Below, one piece after another: positions 53,385 through 63,825 of a stretch of 64,000 bases of DNA; the first letter of the stretch is position 1, and each line of letters starts with the position of its first letter. The position numbers and the translations under genes are program-made. Under the pieces are notes generated by a model. The model had not been told where the DNA came from. It worked only from the letters and a program-made list of their open reading frames with translations, and made no database searches. The stretch is taken from NCBI GenBank assembly GCA_943736015.1, contig OX031057.1, positions 37,162,501 to 37,226,500 of the forward strand. The letters are read 5' to 3'. Source of the DNA: Tridacna crocea (taxonomy: Eukaryota; Mollusca; Bivalvia; Cardiida; Cardiidae).

Positions 53385-53463
53385 GAAGAGATTGTGAAGA
53401 TTGTGCAGGTCAGAGGGACAGACGTCCAGGTCAAGACAGTTAAGATCTCAAGATGGCACAGAT
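53385..53463 (+). other. Exon-like segment after an acceptor (tentative)
   Basis: TTTGTATCTGTTTTAG precedes GAAGAGATTGTGAAG. The first frame reads EEIVKIVQVRGTDVQVKTVK then ISRWHR and stops. GTCAGAG and GTCAAGA offer donors after Gln codons. It lies between the possible first exon at 50.5 kb and the possible last exon at 54.8 kb. I do not recognise the peptide. Confidence 0.2.
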
Positions 53464-53850
53464 GACTTAAAGGTGTTACTCTGGAGGGAGTGGAGGGAGA
53501 TGAGCTCAAAGAACCTAATGGGTAAATACATACAGCTAACAATTGTTGTTGTCAATACATACAGAGACGAGATGTCAGTGTCAACCAAAACAAAGACTGA
53601 AATTAAGGTATTTAATCCACTGTAGTCTTCCCAGGTTATCCCTAGTGCTCATGGTGAACAGTTGTGATGGGTTGGTATTTTGACTATTGTGTGTCTGTTC
53701 ACCATTAGCACAAGCACATTTACATGTTGCTCCTGAAGTTCTATTTGACAAAGCCCAGAAAAGCAATGTCACAAACTGGCTTTCAGTATCTTTAACAGAA
53801 TCACTAAGATGTAAAAGGATAATTAAACTTTTGACAGTATTGTCCTCAAG

Positions 53851-54079
53851 TTAACCCATTACCATGCAATCCCTACTTTTGACGACCTTTGGAAACAAGC
53901 CTTTTGAAAACATTGTGGGAAAAGGAGAAAATGCTGGTAAGTCGCATTTTCTCCTTTTCCCACAATATTTTCTACCCCTCACAAAACAAAGTTCAAATTT
54001 TCATTCACATTTATTTTTGGTCTGCAAATGCTTTCAATTTGGACAAGCCTAAAATATTGTCATTTGGGTAATGAGTTAA
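53851..54079 (+). mobile_element. TTAA-hairpin MITE (family A)
   Basis: Complete, TTAA at both ends. Hairpin near perfect except for the loop (GGTAAGTCGCATT). Confidence 0.92.
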
Positions 54080-54441
54080 TCTCTTTCAGACCTTGCATGG
54101 CCCAACGTAAGATCTGCAAAAAGATTGATCTTATGCCGTTTGTTTACTAACATGTTGGGACATTCTTATTGGTGTATCAGCATTGATGATAATTCAACAT
54201 TCTTTTTCAGGAGACTGAAATATGGCTATCTTGACTCACTTGTTTCAGTCATTTGCTATTGAAAATAATAGAACCACTGTGATTCTCTAAAATTCTCAAA
54301 GTAACTGTGACTCAAATTATATATTTCCATTATCACCAGAAATTCTAATTTCTATGGGCATAGATCAAGAAAAGTGCAGAGATACTGCAGAAAATCCTTA
54401 CATTGCTAATGCATATTGCAGCTGATTGTTAGGAAACATAG

Positions 54442-54658
54442 TTAACCCATTACCACAGAATCCTTACTTTTGACGACCCTAAGAAAGAAGCTTTTAGAAA
54501 ACAGTATGGGAAAAGGAGAAAATGCTGGTAACCAGCATTCTCACAATGTTTTCTACCCTCCACAAAACAAATTTCAAATTTTCAGTTACTTTTATTTTTT
54601 GGTCTGCAAATGCTTTTGATTTGGGCAAACCTAAAATATTGTTGTTTGGTAATGTTAA
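54442..54658 (+). mobile_element. TTAA-hairpin MITE (family A), right arm shortened
   Basis: TTAA at both ends. The right arm reads CCAGCATTCTCACAATG, so about 13 bases (TTTCTCCTTTTCC) are missing. Confidence 0.9.
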
Positions 54659-54800
54659 CTGCTACTAACACAAATCATGTGTGAAAAATAGCCCAGAATA
54701 TTTTTTTTTTTGTGCGGGAATTTCATACTAACTTGTTTGTTTGATTTTCAAAAGTAAATTCATTTTTTTTTTTTTAATTTCAATGGCTTTTTCTTTTCAG

Positions 54801-54899
54801 ACTTGCCAGGAGCCATCCTCCCAAGTAGAAGGGGAGTTGCAGGCATACATTGCAGAAAACAAGTACACCATCATTAAGAGCGACTACGTAAAGCACTAA
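54801..54899 (+). CDS. Possible terminal coding exon of an unidentified gene
   Basis: A strong acceptor (CAATGGCTTTTTCTTTTCAG) is followed by a phase-0 frame of 32 codons ending at TAA (54897-54899). The peptide starts TCQEPSSQVEGELQAYIAEN and ends KYTIIKSDYVKH. The composition is balanced, with little of the A/T skew of the surroundings. I do not recognise it. An AGCTCACC-type repeat relative begins only about 50 bases after the stop, so the 3' untranslated region would be largely transposon. Other exons should lie to the left. Confidence 0.45.
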   Translation, partial: TCQEPSSQVEGELQAYIAENKYTIIKSDYVKH

Positions 54900-54944
54900 A
54901 CTACAGCAGTGCAGACTCCGACTAATCTCTACAAAGGAAGATGT

Positions 54945-55345
54945 TTACGTGTGTGCGTCCGTAAACTTTTTCTTTAAAAAAACTTCTCCTCAGAAACTAT
55001 GGACTGGATTTCTACCAAATTTTACAGGAATGTTCCTTAGGTGGTCCTGTTTCAAATTCCATCAAATAATTGTGTTCCATGAATAATTCTGGTTGCCATG
55101 GCAACAAAGGTAAAAAACCTTTAAAAATCTTCTCCTCCCAAACCGCTAATTGGATAGCATTATTTTTTTGCAGGAATGTTCCTTAGATAGAGGTCTACAG
55201 AATTCCTTAAAAAAAAAGATCCGTCAAAAAACATGGCTTTTATGGGAGACTCATTTTCCTTTTATGGTATAAAGTAAAATCTTTGAAAAATTTTTTCTCT
55301 CATACTATTCATTTTGATTTCATTGTTGTATTGGAGGTTAGTTCC
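54945..55345 (+). repeat. Fragment related to the AGCTCACCTGAGC element
   Basis: GTGCGTCCGTAAACTTTTTC, CTTCTCCTCAGAAACTATGG, CAGGAATGTTCCTTAGGTGG and GGTTGCCATGGCAACAAAGG parallel 27470-27615. A second unit (CTTCTCCTCCCAAACCGCTA, GCAGGAATGTTCCTTAGATA) follows. Confidence 0.7.
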
Positions 55346-55351
55346 TATGCT

Positions 55352-55581
55352 GGTAAGTCTTTACCATACAGTCCTGACTTTTAACGACCCTAAAGAAGAA
55401 GTCTTTAGAAAACACTCTTGGAAAAGGAGAAAATGCTGGTAATCAGCATTTTCTCTTTTTCCCTCAGTGTTTTCTACTCTATCAAGGAGAGAAATCATCA
55501 TTTCATCAATGTTTAATTTGTTGTCTGCAAATGATTTCAGTTTGGTCACATCCCAAATTTTGTCGTTTGGTAAAGAGTTAA
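55352..55581 (+). mobile_element. TTAA-hairpin MITE (family A)
   Basis: AAGTCTTTACCATACAGTCC start, hairpin GGAGAAAATGCTGGTAATCAG, GGTAAAGAGTTAA end. Confidence 0.9.
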
Positions 55582-55741
55582 AGATGGTTGCTTTACATAA
55601 TCTATAATCCTTTTCATATAAAACAAGAGAACCTCTACACTTTGATTAGTTCTGGTAAAAGTTTGTTGACCTACTGGTGAGCTAGTACAAAGAGGGACAG
55701 GGCTTCATTGTTGTGATAATGCATTTTGTTATCCAATCAAA

Positions 55742-55928
55742 CTGATCCCTGACAAAGAAGACTTTAGAAAACATTGTGGGAAAAGGAGAAATGCTGGTAA
55801 CCTTTTCCCACAATGTTATCTACCCTTCACAAAACAACCTTTAAATTTTCAGTCACTTTTATTTTTTCATCTACAAAATGCTTTCCATTTTGACAACCCT
55901 AAAATGTTGTCATTTGGTAATGAGTTAA
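55742..55928 (+). mobile_element. TTAA-hairpin MITE (family A), right arm shortened
   Basis: GGAGAAATGCTGGTAACC runs straight into TTTTCCCACAATG, so CAGCATTTTCTCC is missing. Ends GGTAATGAGTTAA, sharing its TTAA with the next copy. Confidence 0.88.
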
Positions 55929-56150
55929 CTATAACTAGAAGACAAAATTTTTATAACTGGCCATAATTGAAAGATGTTGCAGACAACATAATAAATCTTC
56001 AAATTAGTAAAACTTGTATCAAAAAGGGTAGAAATTATTGTGTAAAACTAAGAAAATGCAGGTTACTTTTATTTTCTTCTTTTCTCACGTTTTCATAGCT
56101 TTTTTTCTTTTAAAGTGACCTAAAATGCAGGAATGAATGGTAATTGTTAA
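55925..56150 (-). mobile_element. Degenerate TTAA-hairpin MITE (family A), abutting the previous copy
   Basis: TTAACTATAACTAGAAGAC start, GTTGCAGACAACATAATAAA, GAAAATGCAGGTTACTTTTA, GGTAATTGTTAA end. Confidence 0.7.
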
Positions 56151-56559
56151 AAACTTCTCTTCACCGTTACAGAAAAATCAGGCCTGTGGAGCGATACAGG
56201 CGCTCAAGCGCCTCTAGTTTATAGACTTGAGGTAGAATGCTTTCGGAAACATTTTCGGTATACGAGAAAGTGCTTGTAATGCATATTTACTCCATTGGTC
56301 ACCATGTTTTCTTTCTTCAAAAGGCTACTGCACACTTTGAGCAAAAGTTCATTTCTTGTTTGCAAATCTTTTCAAGACTAAATTTTTTTTATGTAGATAG
56401 AGTGATAGATTGATATTTTACATGCACATCATCTGGCTAGTCAGGTTTTTGTGTATTTATTTTCACTTGATTACTTTTTGGTACATGTTCATTATATTTT
56501 TGCCACTACCTTTATGTTTACATGCTGTATCTTACTATATTTGCCTGTTCTTTAACCAA

Positions 56560-56788
56560 TTAACCCTTTACCAAATCATCCCTGGTTTTCACGACCCTGA
56601 GATAGAAGGCTTTTGAAAACATTGTTGGAAAAGGAGAAAATGCTGGTTACCAGTAATTTCTCCTTTTTCCACAGTGTTTTCCGCCTTGCCTGAAAGAAAA
56701 CTTTAATTTTTGAATTGCCTTTATTTTGTTGTCTGCAAGTGCTTTCAATTTAGACCAGTCTAAAATTTTGTTGTTTAATAAATAGTTA
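56560..56788 (+). mobile_element. TTAA-hairpin MITE (family A)
   Basis: TTAACCCTTTACCAAATCAT start. Hairpin GGAGAAAATGCTGGTTACCAG. The right end has become TTGTTTAATAAATAGTTA, and that end is included in the tandem duplication that follows. Confidence 0.9.
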
Positions 56789-57122
56789 CTAGCAGACGAG
56801 AATTAAATTGTCCCAGATTTCAGCAGACAATTTCAAAAAACGGCCAAAAAAGTGGAAAAGGTACTGAAAGGATAAATATAAACATTATTGGAAAGAGACA
56901 CTATTTGGATTATATGAAGAAAGCATTGTGTTGCAATGTACCAGTGTTTAATAAATAGTTACTAGCAGACAAAAATTAAATTGTCCCAAATTTCAGCAGA
57001 CAATTTCAAAAAACGGCCAAAAAGGTGGAAAAGGTACTGAAAGGATAAATATAAACATTATTGGAAAGAGACACAATTTGGATTATATGAAGAAAGCATT
57101 GTGTTGCAATGTACCAGTGTTT
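56773..57122 (+). repeat. 174-bp tandem duplication
   Basis: TTTAATAAATAGTTACTAGC begins at 56773 and again at 56947. The two copies differ at only a few positions (CGAGAATT/CAAAAATT, CAAAAAAGTG/CAAAAAGGTG, CACTATTT/CACAATTT). The first base of the unit lies inside the terminus of the preceding MITE. Confidence 0.93.
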
Positions 57123-57671
57123 ATCTGTAGATTCCTTTGACATAGTGTGCAAGTTGTTGGCTAAATACATGTACTCATGTTTTCTTTTTAAAAATCATCA
57201 TCAAGTATAAGATTTTGAGCTTTTTTTACTTTCATTTATATGCAACTCAAAGCATCAGCAGAGATGAAAATGCTTGTCACAAGCATTTTTACCTTTGGAC
57301 ACAGTGTTTTCAAAAATATACTGAACAACTTTAAAAATCGGGCTAGTTGGCTATGGGTTAAGTTTTGATTCAAGGGCCATTTATTTCTCTTTATACAAGT
57401 GGTATGGTCCCTAAATTTGTCTTAGAAGTATTCTCTGCATTAAACAAATTTAACAGTATGAGAATATACTCTAGCTGAAGTATTAAAATATACTTTCAAT
57501 GTTCATCATACTACAAGGGCATACAATTAAAAAAAAATTCAGAAAGATTTTACAAGCTATTATTACTTATTTTGATGTTTCGAAAATATAAGAAAAATAT
57601 GAGATTTTTGTTTTGGTCCATTAAAATATTATGCAATAAAAGCCACATTTTCTTTTTTATGCAGTTCAAAG

Positions 57672-57900
57672 TTAACTCTTTACCACACGACAACATTTTA
57701 GACTGGTTCAAAATGAAAGCATTTGCAGACGACAATATAAAGGTGACTGAAAAATTGAAATTGGTTCTTGGAAGGGTAGAAAACACTGTGGGAAAAGGAG
57801 AAAATGCTGGTTACCAGCATTTTCTCCTTTTCCTACAGTGTTTTCAAAAGGCTTCCTTTTCAGGGGCGTCAAAAGTAGGGATTGTGTGGTAATGGGTTAA
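57672..57900 (-). mobile_element. TTAA-hairpin MITE (family A)
   Basis: Complete, TTAA at both ends. Hairpin arms GTGGGAAAAGGAGAAAATGC / GCATTTTCTCCTTTTCCTAC with TTA loop. Half copies flank it at about 57260-57362 and 57985-58066. Confidence 0.93.
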
Positions 57901-58664
57901 ACTTCCTAGTCTTTTTGCGAGCCTTTTTGACAGGTCTTAATTGAGACAAAGCACTGGGATAAGAATGTAACACTTAGTATTCAATTGTTTTCTACTTTTG
58001 CCACAATATTTTCAAGCTGCTTCTCTCCAAGAGTAGTCAAAAGTCGTCATTGTGTGCGAAAGGGTATTGACATGTCCTGCTTGAGATGGAGGTGTTTATT
58101 CACAAATATACTGTTTACTTGTTTCAACTACCTTTACATAATATTCATTTTGTTGTGGTACTCGATTCATGTTACGAGAAGATGATACTTCTTTCAAATT
58201 AAAGTGAAAAAAAAAGAAGCTTTGTTTCTGTTCTTCTTTTTGTTTAACTGTTTCATCTTAAATAGTATTGAGTTTTGTTGACTATTTCACTCTGCACATG
58301 ATGAGAAACTTTTGGTCACATCCAAATTGAACCCACCTTCAGACCAGGGGGAACGATTTCTTCATTTACTCAATCTAATTCTAAAATCGACTTCCATATG
58401 GAAGAAGTCAGTGGTTTTGTGAGCACACGGTAAACATAAATCAGCCTGCACATTGTGTTGGAAAATCAAAATTATCTTCAGGGAAGTCAGAAAGCTTATT
58501 TATTGTTCTTTAATACGGCGGCGTTTTCAGTCATTTAGAAAATACATTTTTATCCCTTTTTACACTTTTTAAAGCAACTATCGTATTTTTTTCTTTTTCC
58601 CTGATCATTTGCATTGTGCCGGAGTTCTCCGATGATGACCGAGTCTCACTGTTAGATAAGACGC

Positions 58665-58786
58665 CTATCGGGTGGTAAACGGTCAAAAGTCCCTCCGGTC
58701 ATTATCCCCTACCCCAAAAACAGGTAAGGCGGTCAAAAGCTCCTTTGCGATTTTGCAAGGGCGGTCATTATCCCCTTCATATAATT
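58665..58786 (+). repeat. GGCGGTCA-type repeat, left part (host of the LINE)
   Basis: AAACGGTCAAAAGTCCCTCC, GGTCATTATCCCCTACCCC, AAGGCGGTCAAAAGCTCC and GGCGGTCATTATCCCCTTCA. It resumes at 60668-60766 and recurs at 62955-63043. Confidence 0.8.
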
Positions 58787-58792
58787 ATTTAC

Positions 58793-60335
58793 GACTTTAT
58801 TGAATAATCGTGTTACAAAATTTTGTGATGAAAACAACATAATTTCAGACGCTCAATTTGGATTCAAAAAAGGGGTTTCAACAACGGACGCAATATTTGT
58901 CTTAATGAATATTATAACTAAATATTTGAGTGATAACAAACGTCTTTATTGTATTTTTGTGGATCTAAAGAAATGCTTTGATTCTATAAATAGAAATATC
59001 ATGTGGTATAAAATGAATAAATTGGGAATCAAGGGAAAGTTATTACGAATCGTCAGGGATATGTATAACAAAGTTAAGTCATGTGTTAGGAACAGAAACA
59101 AAATCTCAGACGTTTTCGAATACGGGGTGGGGCTAAGGCAAGGGGAGATAATTTCTCCGATTTTGGCATCTCTGTTCCTAGAAGATCTTGAGCTTTACCT
59201 TCAAGAAAATCCGGAGTCTGGTTTAAGTTTTGATCAGATCACGCTCATCATTTTGTTATTCGCAGATGACATGGTTATTTTTGGCAAGAGTCCAGATGAG
59301 CTTCAAAAGAATATAAATTTGCTGTACGATTACTGTAGTAAATGGGGCTTAGAGGTAAACGTGGAGAAAACAAAAACAATGGTATTTCGAAAACGAGGTA
59401 AATTGGAAGAGAATGAATCATGGACATATAATGGTAGAAAAATTGAATCAGTTGATGATTTTAATTATCTCGGTACAGTATTCCATTACACAGGTAATTT
59501 TGCAGAAAATCAAGAATATATTGTAGGAAAATCAATAAAAGCTTTAAATGCACTACTGATTAACTGTTTTAAATTCAAATTGCCCACTAGTACGCTTTGT
59601 CAACTTTTTGATGCATTTGTTGGGTCAGTTCTCAGTTATGCCTGTGAAATATGGGGCTACAGCAAATCTAAAGCAATTGAGCGAATTCATCTAAAATTTT
59701 GCAAGCGTATACTGCAGGTTAAGTCTAGTACTAACTCTATGGCTGTTTATGGTGAACTTGGTCGTTATCCCCTTTATATATCCAGGTATATAAAAATAAT
59801 TACATCATTTTAAAAATTATTTACGAGCAGGCTTTTCAAGATTGTATAAAAGGAAAACAAAATTGGGTGTATAATGTTAAAAAGATATTTGACGATTATG
59901 GTATGTCCGAAATATTAAAAAATCCTGTCACTCATAATTCTAATCAAATTTTGATAGTTTTGAAACAAAGAATGATCGATTGTTTTCAACAAGAGTGGTT
60001 CTCAAAAATAAATTCTAGTTCAGTTTTAACGGTCTATAGAGGTATTAAAACATCCTTTGCAAAAGAAGAATATCTAGATGCTTTACCGTTCAATGTTCGG
60101 GGATATATTTGTAAATTCAGAATATCAGCTCACTCATTAAATGTACAAACCGGTAGATATGCCAATAATAGGATACCTAGGAACGAACGAATATGTAAAC
60201 TTTGCAACATGGAAGAAGTAGAAGATGAATACCACTTTGTCCTTATTTGTCCAAAATATATGCAATTGCGTAAAAAGTATATTAGTGATTTTTTCTGTAC
60301 AAAACCTAGCATGTATAAATTGGTTACTTTAATGT
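58793..60335 (+). pseudogene. LINE reverse transcriptase, frameshifted
   Basis: Frame 1 (to 59813) reads TLLNNRVTKFCDENNIISDA, then QFGFKKGVSTTDAIFVL, CIFVDLKKCFDSINR, VGLRQGEIISPILASLFLED, ILLFADDMVIFG and WGLEVNVEKTKTMVF. All RT blocks are present, with FADD as the catalytic core. It then has ERIHLKFCKRILQVKSSTNS and GELGRYPLYISRYIK, and is thrown off by a one-base shift in the A-run near 59795. The downstream frame (59800-60337) continues with IYEQAFQDCIKGKQNWVYNV, ..., and a finger ICKLCNMEEVEDEYHFVLICPKY. The N-terminal endonuclease is missing. The clade differs from the 37.1-kb LINE. Confidence 0.82.
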
Positions 60336-60520
60336 GAAGCAACAACAATGATACTTTAATTAAACTTGCCTCTTTTATAAGATCCGCATTAACTATTAGA
60401 TTTGATAGTTTATATTTCAATGAGTAATAACATTTTATAACAGTTTGCTATATTATCATTATATTTCTAGATTTGAAACATGGTTATTCCATGTTATTCC
60501 CAGCTAAGTAGTACTTGTCG

Positions 60521-60549
60521 TATCTGTGTGTGTGTGTGTGAGAGAGAGG

Positions 60550-60590
<41 letters not shown>
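60521..60590. repeat. GT then GA microsatellite
   Basis: TGTGTGTG followed by a GAGAGA run with a GAGGGAGG break. The frame at 60526-60714 is only its translation. Confidence 0.9.
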
Positions 60591-60592
<2 letters not shown>

Positions 60593-60667
60593 TGCTTATT
60601 ATATACAATGTATGTAAACAAGACTATGTATGTTGTACTTGTCTAATAAAGTATATGTTCTGTTCTG

Positions 60668-60766
60668 TTCATAAAATTTTAAAGGCGGTCAAAAACCTCT
60701 CCGCGATTTCGTAAAGGCGGTCATTATCCCCTTCATCAAATTTTGAAGGCAGTCAAAACCCCCATT
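60668..60766 (+). repeat. GGCGGTCA-type repeat, right part
   Basis: AAAGGCGGTCAAAAACCTCT, CGTAAAGGCGGTCATTATCC and GAAGGCAGTCAAAACCCCCA. Continues the repeat interrupted by the LINE. Confidence 0.8.
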
Positions 60767-60769
60767 ATC

Positions 60770-61715
60770 AGTAGCAGACAATGCATGTAGTCCATATGAG
60801 TGGTAACCATGCCGTTTTTAAACTGAAATGGATGCAAGTTCTCAATGTAACAAATGTAAACGAATACTTTGATCGTAATCACAACAAAACACAGGAGAAT
60901 GGGTCAGTAACTTTAAATCAAAATGGACGCAACTTCCCATTTTGCTACAGAAATTAAAATTATATTGAACTGAAGTAGATATATTACAGAATAGTTCAAG
61001 ACATTATGGATTTTAATCATTTTAGAAGAAAAACGTGTTTTAATCGATAATTTTTTTCCCTTCTGAAATTCTATATGACAGGACGTTACAGGAAATCCTT
61101 GGGGACCAGATAATCGATGAATTCCAAGGGCAGTAATTCTTGCTCGACCTGCAGCTGAAAGTTGGGGATGGCTAGTGAGCGAATTGCATGAATTTACCCC
61201 CACATATTTGAAAATTGGTTTATTGCACTACAGTTCACATATAACGATGTAATTGAAGGTTGATATACAAGCACCTGACTTTTTTTATTCTATGTAATTT
61301 ATGACCAGTAATAAGAGGTATACCTTTAAGGCCCGGGGAAGATTAAAGATAAAGAAAAAGGAAAAGCTTTATTTAGTTTCAATAAGGTATTATTCCGCTT
61401 TCAGCTATATTACGGTTATATCACTGCTACAAGTCATTTGTTGATGTGTTCCCTGGTTTCAATATAAACTTTGGTATGAGATCATTAAGCCGTCGCGGCA
61501 CATACGTTGCCTTTTATTTATTTTACCAGAAATTCTGGAAATATCACACGCCAAGGGGACTCTAATGTTTATCATACGCTGCGTTGACTTCTAATCTGAC
61601 TAAACGAGTCCTAAAATTGTATTTCATTTAGTTCACGAACTTGATGATAATTATTATGATGAGTTGTAGTTCAATTTAATAAACATGCGGAGCCATTCTC
61701 TGTGAAAAGGGGGCT
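60770..61715. other. Unassigned sequence
   Basis: No exon or repeat recognised. Confidence 0.5.
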
Positions 61716-61716
61716 T

Positions 61717-61955
61717 AGCCCTTTTCCAAACGATCCAAAGTTTTGAGTTTTCTTCACAAACATTGAAGAACAGGCATTTTGAAAACATTGTGGGAAAAGG
61801 AAAGAGTGCTGCTTACAAGTATTTTATTTTCCTTCTCTAATAATGTTTCCTACCCTTCCCAAAACAAGGGTCAGCTTTTGAGTCACCTTTATTTTTTCGT
61901 CCGCAAATGTTTTGAACTTTGGAATAGTCCTTAATGTTGTTGTTTAGTATAGATT
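61717..61955 (+). mobile_element. TTAA-hairpin MITE (family A), diverged
   Basis: CCCTTTTCCAAACGATCC start, TTTTGAAAACATTGTGGGAA, TCGTCCGCAAATGTTTTGAA, end lost. Confidence 0.75.
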
Positions 61956-61964
61956 TTTGTGTCT

Positions 61965-62080
61965 GCAAAAAGTTTCGACCTAGATCAGCCTGTGCAGTTC
62001 GTGCAGGCTGGCCTGGGCCGAAGTTTTTGTTATTAGTCAAGTTTACGCATGTCAAATGACCAGTTCGCCTCAAGATTCAG
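61965..62080 (+). repeat. Family C repeat copy
   Basis: TCTGCAAAAAGTTTCGACCT, GATCAGCCTGTGCAG / GTGCAGGCTGGCC, GTTTACGCATGTCAAATGACC. Confidence 0.7.
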
Positions 62081-62954
62081 TTCCATAGCTAATTGATGAT
62101 CTGCTTGGTATTATTTATTTGTAGTTTGTAGTTATTGATTACAGAGAGAGAGAAAGACAGAGAGAAACGGATAGAAAGACAGACAGAAAAATAGAAATCC
62201 TAATCATTAGAACATTTCAAGACAGTCTGATCTGAATCTACTCCCATCGCTAAAGAGCACTCAATCGTGACTGACCTACTATGGGTTTTGAAGGAGAACA
62301 CAGATATAATGAAAATAAAATGTCACTTTTCCCTGAAAAGCAGACGGATATGTTTTAAATCAGATCATGTTTCATTTCTTGTAACCGAGGTATATGTAAA
62401 GTTTGATTGAATTTCTCCTTTTTTGTTATGATCACGCGGCACACATATGACAGGCAATAAAGCGGGGATTTCTAAATTTAAAGTTGGTCAACCGAAGCCT
62501 TTAAGGTACATGAGCACTTATATATCTAGCAATAAATTGTGAATTTATTAATTCATTAACAACTATAATTTGGCTATTTTCTTCACGTTTCCTTTCACCT
62601 CAATATATTGGGGTGATTTCTTTAAAACACTCATCATATTCAAAAAACAAAACATAACATTTTAACTGACTATAACTCTGTAAATGCAAGAAAAACAGCG
62701 AAACCTTGACCTTTTAGGACAACTTATTTTTTTAGCATTTTGATCGTCTGATGCAATGTCTTGTTGACATCCATTCTTGCTTTCCCTGTTTAACCCTATC
62801 GGCAAAAAGCAGAAATAACTTATTTTTGCTCACGACAAAGATCAAGATCAGACATCACATGCTTGTCACATGCAATCTTATTTTTAAGCAATTCTGGTCG
62901 CCTGTTTACTCAAGCGTACAAGGCAAAACTCAGCCTGAGTTTCAACATTCGAAT
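62081..62954. other. Unassigned sequence with purine-rich tract
   Basis: A GA/GACA-rich run at about 62141-62190. Otherwise nothing recognised. Confidence 0.5.
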
Positions 62955-63043
62955 AGGTAAACGGTCAAAAGCCCCTCCGGTCATTATCCCCTACCCCCAA
63001 AACAGGTAAGGCGGTCAAAAGCCCCCATGATCCCCTCCGTAAA
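62955..63043 (+). repeat. GGCGGTCA-type repeat, another copy
   Basis: AAACGGTCAAAAGCCCCTCC, GGTCATTATCCCCTACCCCC and AAGGCGGTCAAAAGCCCCC. Almost identical to 58675-58735. Confidence 0.8.
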
Positions 63044-63065
63044 GATGAAGTCTGATTATCGCTTT

Positions 63066-63476
63066 AAAAGCCCTATACAGATTCTGTAAGTGTGAAATCC
63101 GATGATTGTTGATTGACTGTATGTTGTTTAACGCCGTTTTCAACCGTATTTGACTTATATCGCAGAGGCCAGTGTACCTAACAATGCTTTCCCAGGTTGC
63201 TTTTTTATCCATTCAAATCGGTAATTTATCCATTAATCCGCAATTTTCTTTCAAGCCACTGGCTGCTTTCTCACATAACAATTTGAGTGCCAATGGGCAG
63301 CAGTGACAGGTATGAATCGTATCATCAATCCTCAGGAAGGAAACGTCGTCGAACCGGCGACACCCAGCGGCTCGCAAAAACGGGTCGACATGTTCCAAAG
63401 GCATTCTATTAATTACAGTTCTTGGAATTAGGACTCGAGTCCTACACTTTACCTCTGAGCCCTGCAGGATCATGGA
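63066..63476 (-). mobile_element. tRNA-derived SINE, minus strand, long copy
   Basis: Minus strand head CAGGGCTCAGAGGTAAAGTG and TAGGACTCGAGTCC match the head at 32004. The tail AAATACGGTTGAAAACGGCG then TTAAACAACATACAGTCAATCAA matches the tail there. The longer body probably contains extra sequence. Confidence 0.65.
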
Positions 63477-63521
63477 AATAAATGAAAAAATCAAGACCAT
63501 GTTGGGAACAATGTAGATCAA

Positions 63522-63568
63522 GATCAGACTGCGCAGACCATACGGTCTGATCTTTATCTACATATGAA
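63522..63568. repeat. TAGATCAAGATCAGACTGCGCAG hairpin
   Basis: ATGTAGATCAAGATCAGACT pairs with GGTCTGATCTTTATCTACAT around GCGCAGACCATAC. A bare family C stem. Confidence 0.75.
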
Positions 63569-63599
63569 GCTATTCCTAGTCAGTTTCTTTGCAGTCCCT

Positions 63600-63825
63600 T
63601 AAAAATATTTCAAATGTGAACGCCTCGAGAAAGCAGGCTTTTTAATTTTTTTTTACTGAAAATGCAATAATGCTAGGTACCAAAAGTTCCTCTTTTTCTC
63701 ACAATGTTTTGATCCTTAGCGTACAAAAATCACACAAATCAAACACTAACAGCCACAGTGTCCTCTGCCAACACTTTAAAAATGGACAATTAGATAAAAA
63801 GTTTGTTGTTTGGTGACGAGTTTGG
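63600..63825 (+). mobile_element. Degenerate TTAA-hairpin MITE (family A)
   Basis: CGCCTCGAGAAAGCAGGCTT, AATGCTAGGTACCAAAAG, TCTTTTTCTCACAATGTTTT and TTTGTTGTTTGGTGACGAGT in family order. Confidence 0.6.

Larger units (their letters stand above)
58787..60667 (+). mobile_element. LINE, 5' truncated, with one frameshift and 11-bp TSD
   Basis: The insertion splits the GGCGGTCA repeat. TTCATATAATT (58776-58786) and TTCATAAAATT (60668-60678) flank it and match at 10 of 11 positions. The 3' end reads TAATAAAGTATATGTTCTGTTCTG, a short pentamer tail. A GT/GA microsatellite (60521-60590) lies in its 3' region. Coding content is listed separately. Confidence 0.85.

Noticed and set aside
53864-54052. 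Recurrent peptide FENIVGKGENAG...HFLLFPQCF in many frames of the window
   Set aside because: It is the translation of the MITE hairpin. The frame is not kept open over the whole element and there is no common start, so I do not think the MITE encodes a protein.
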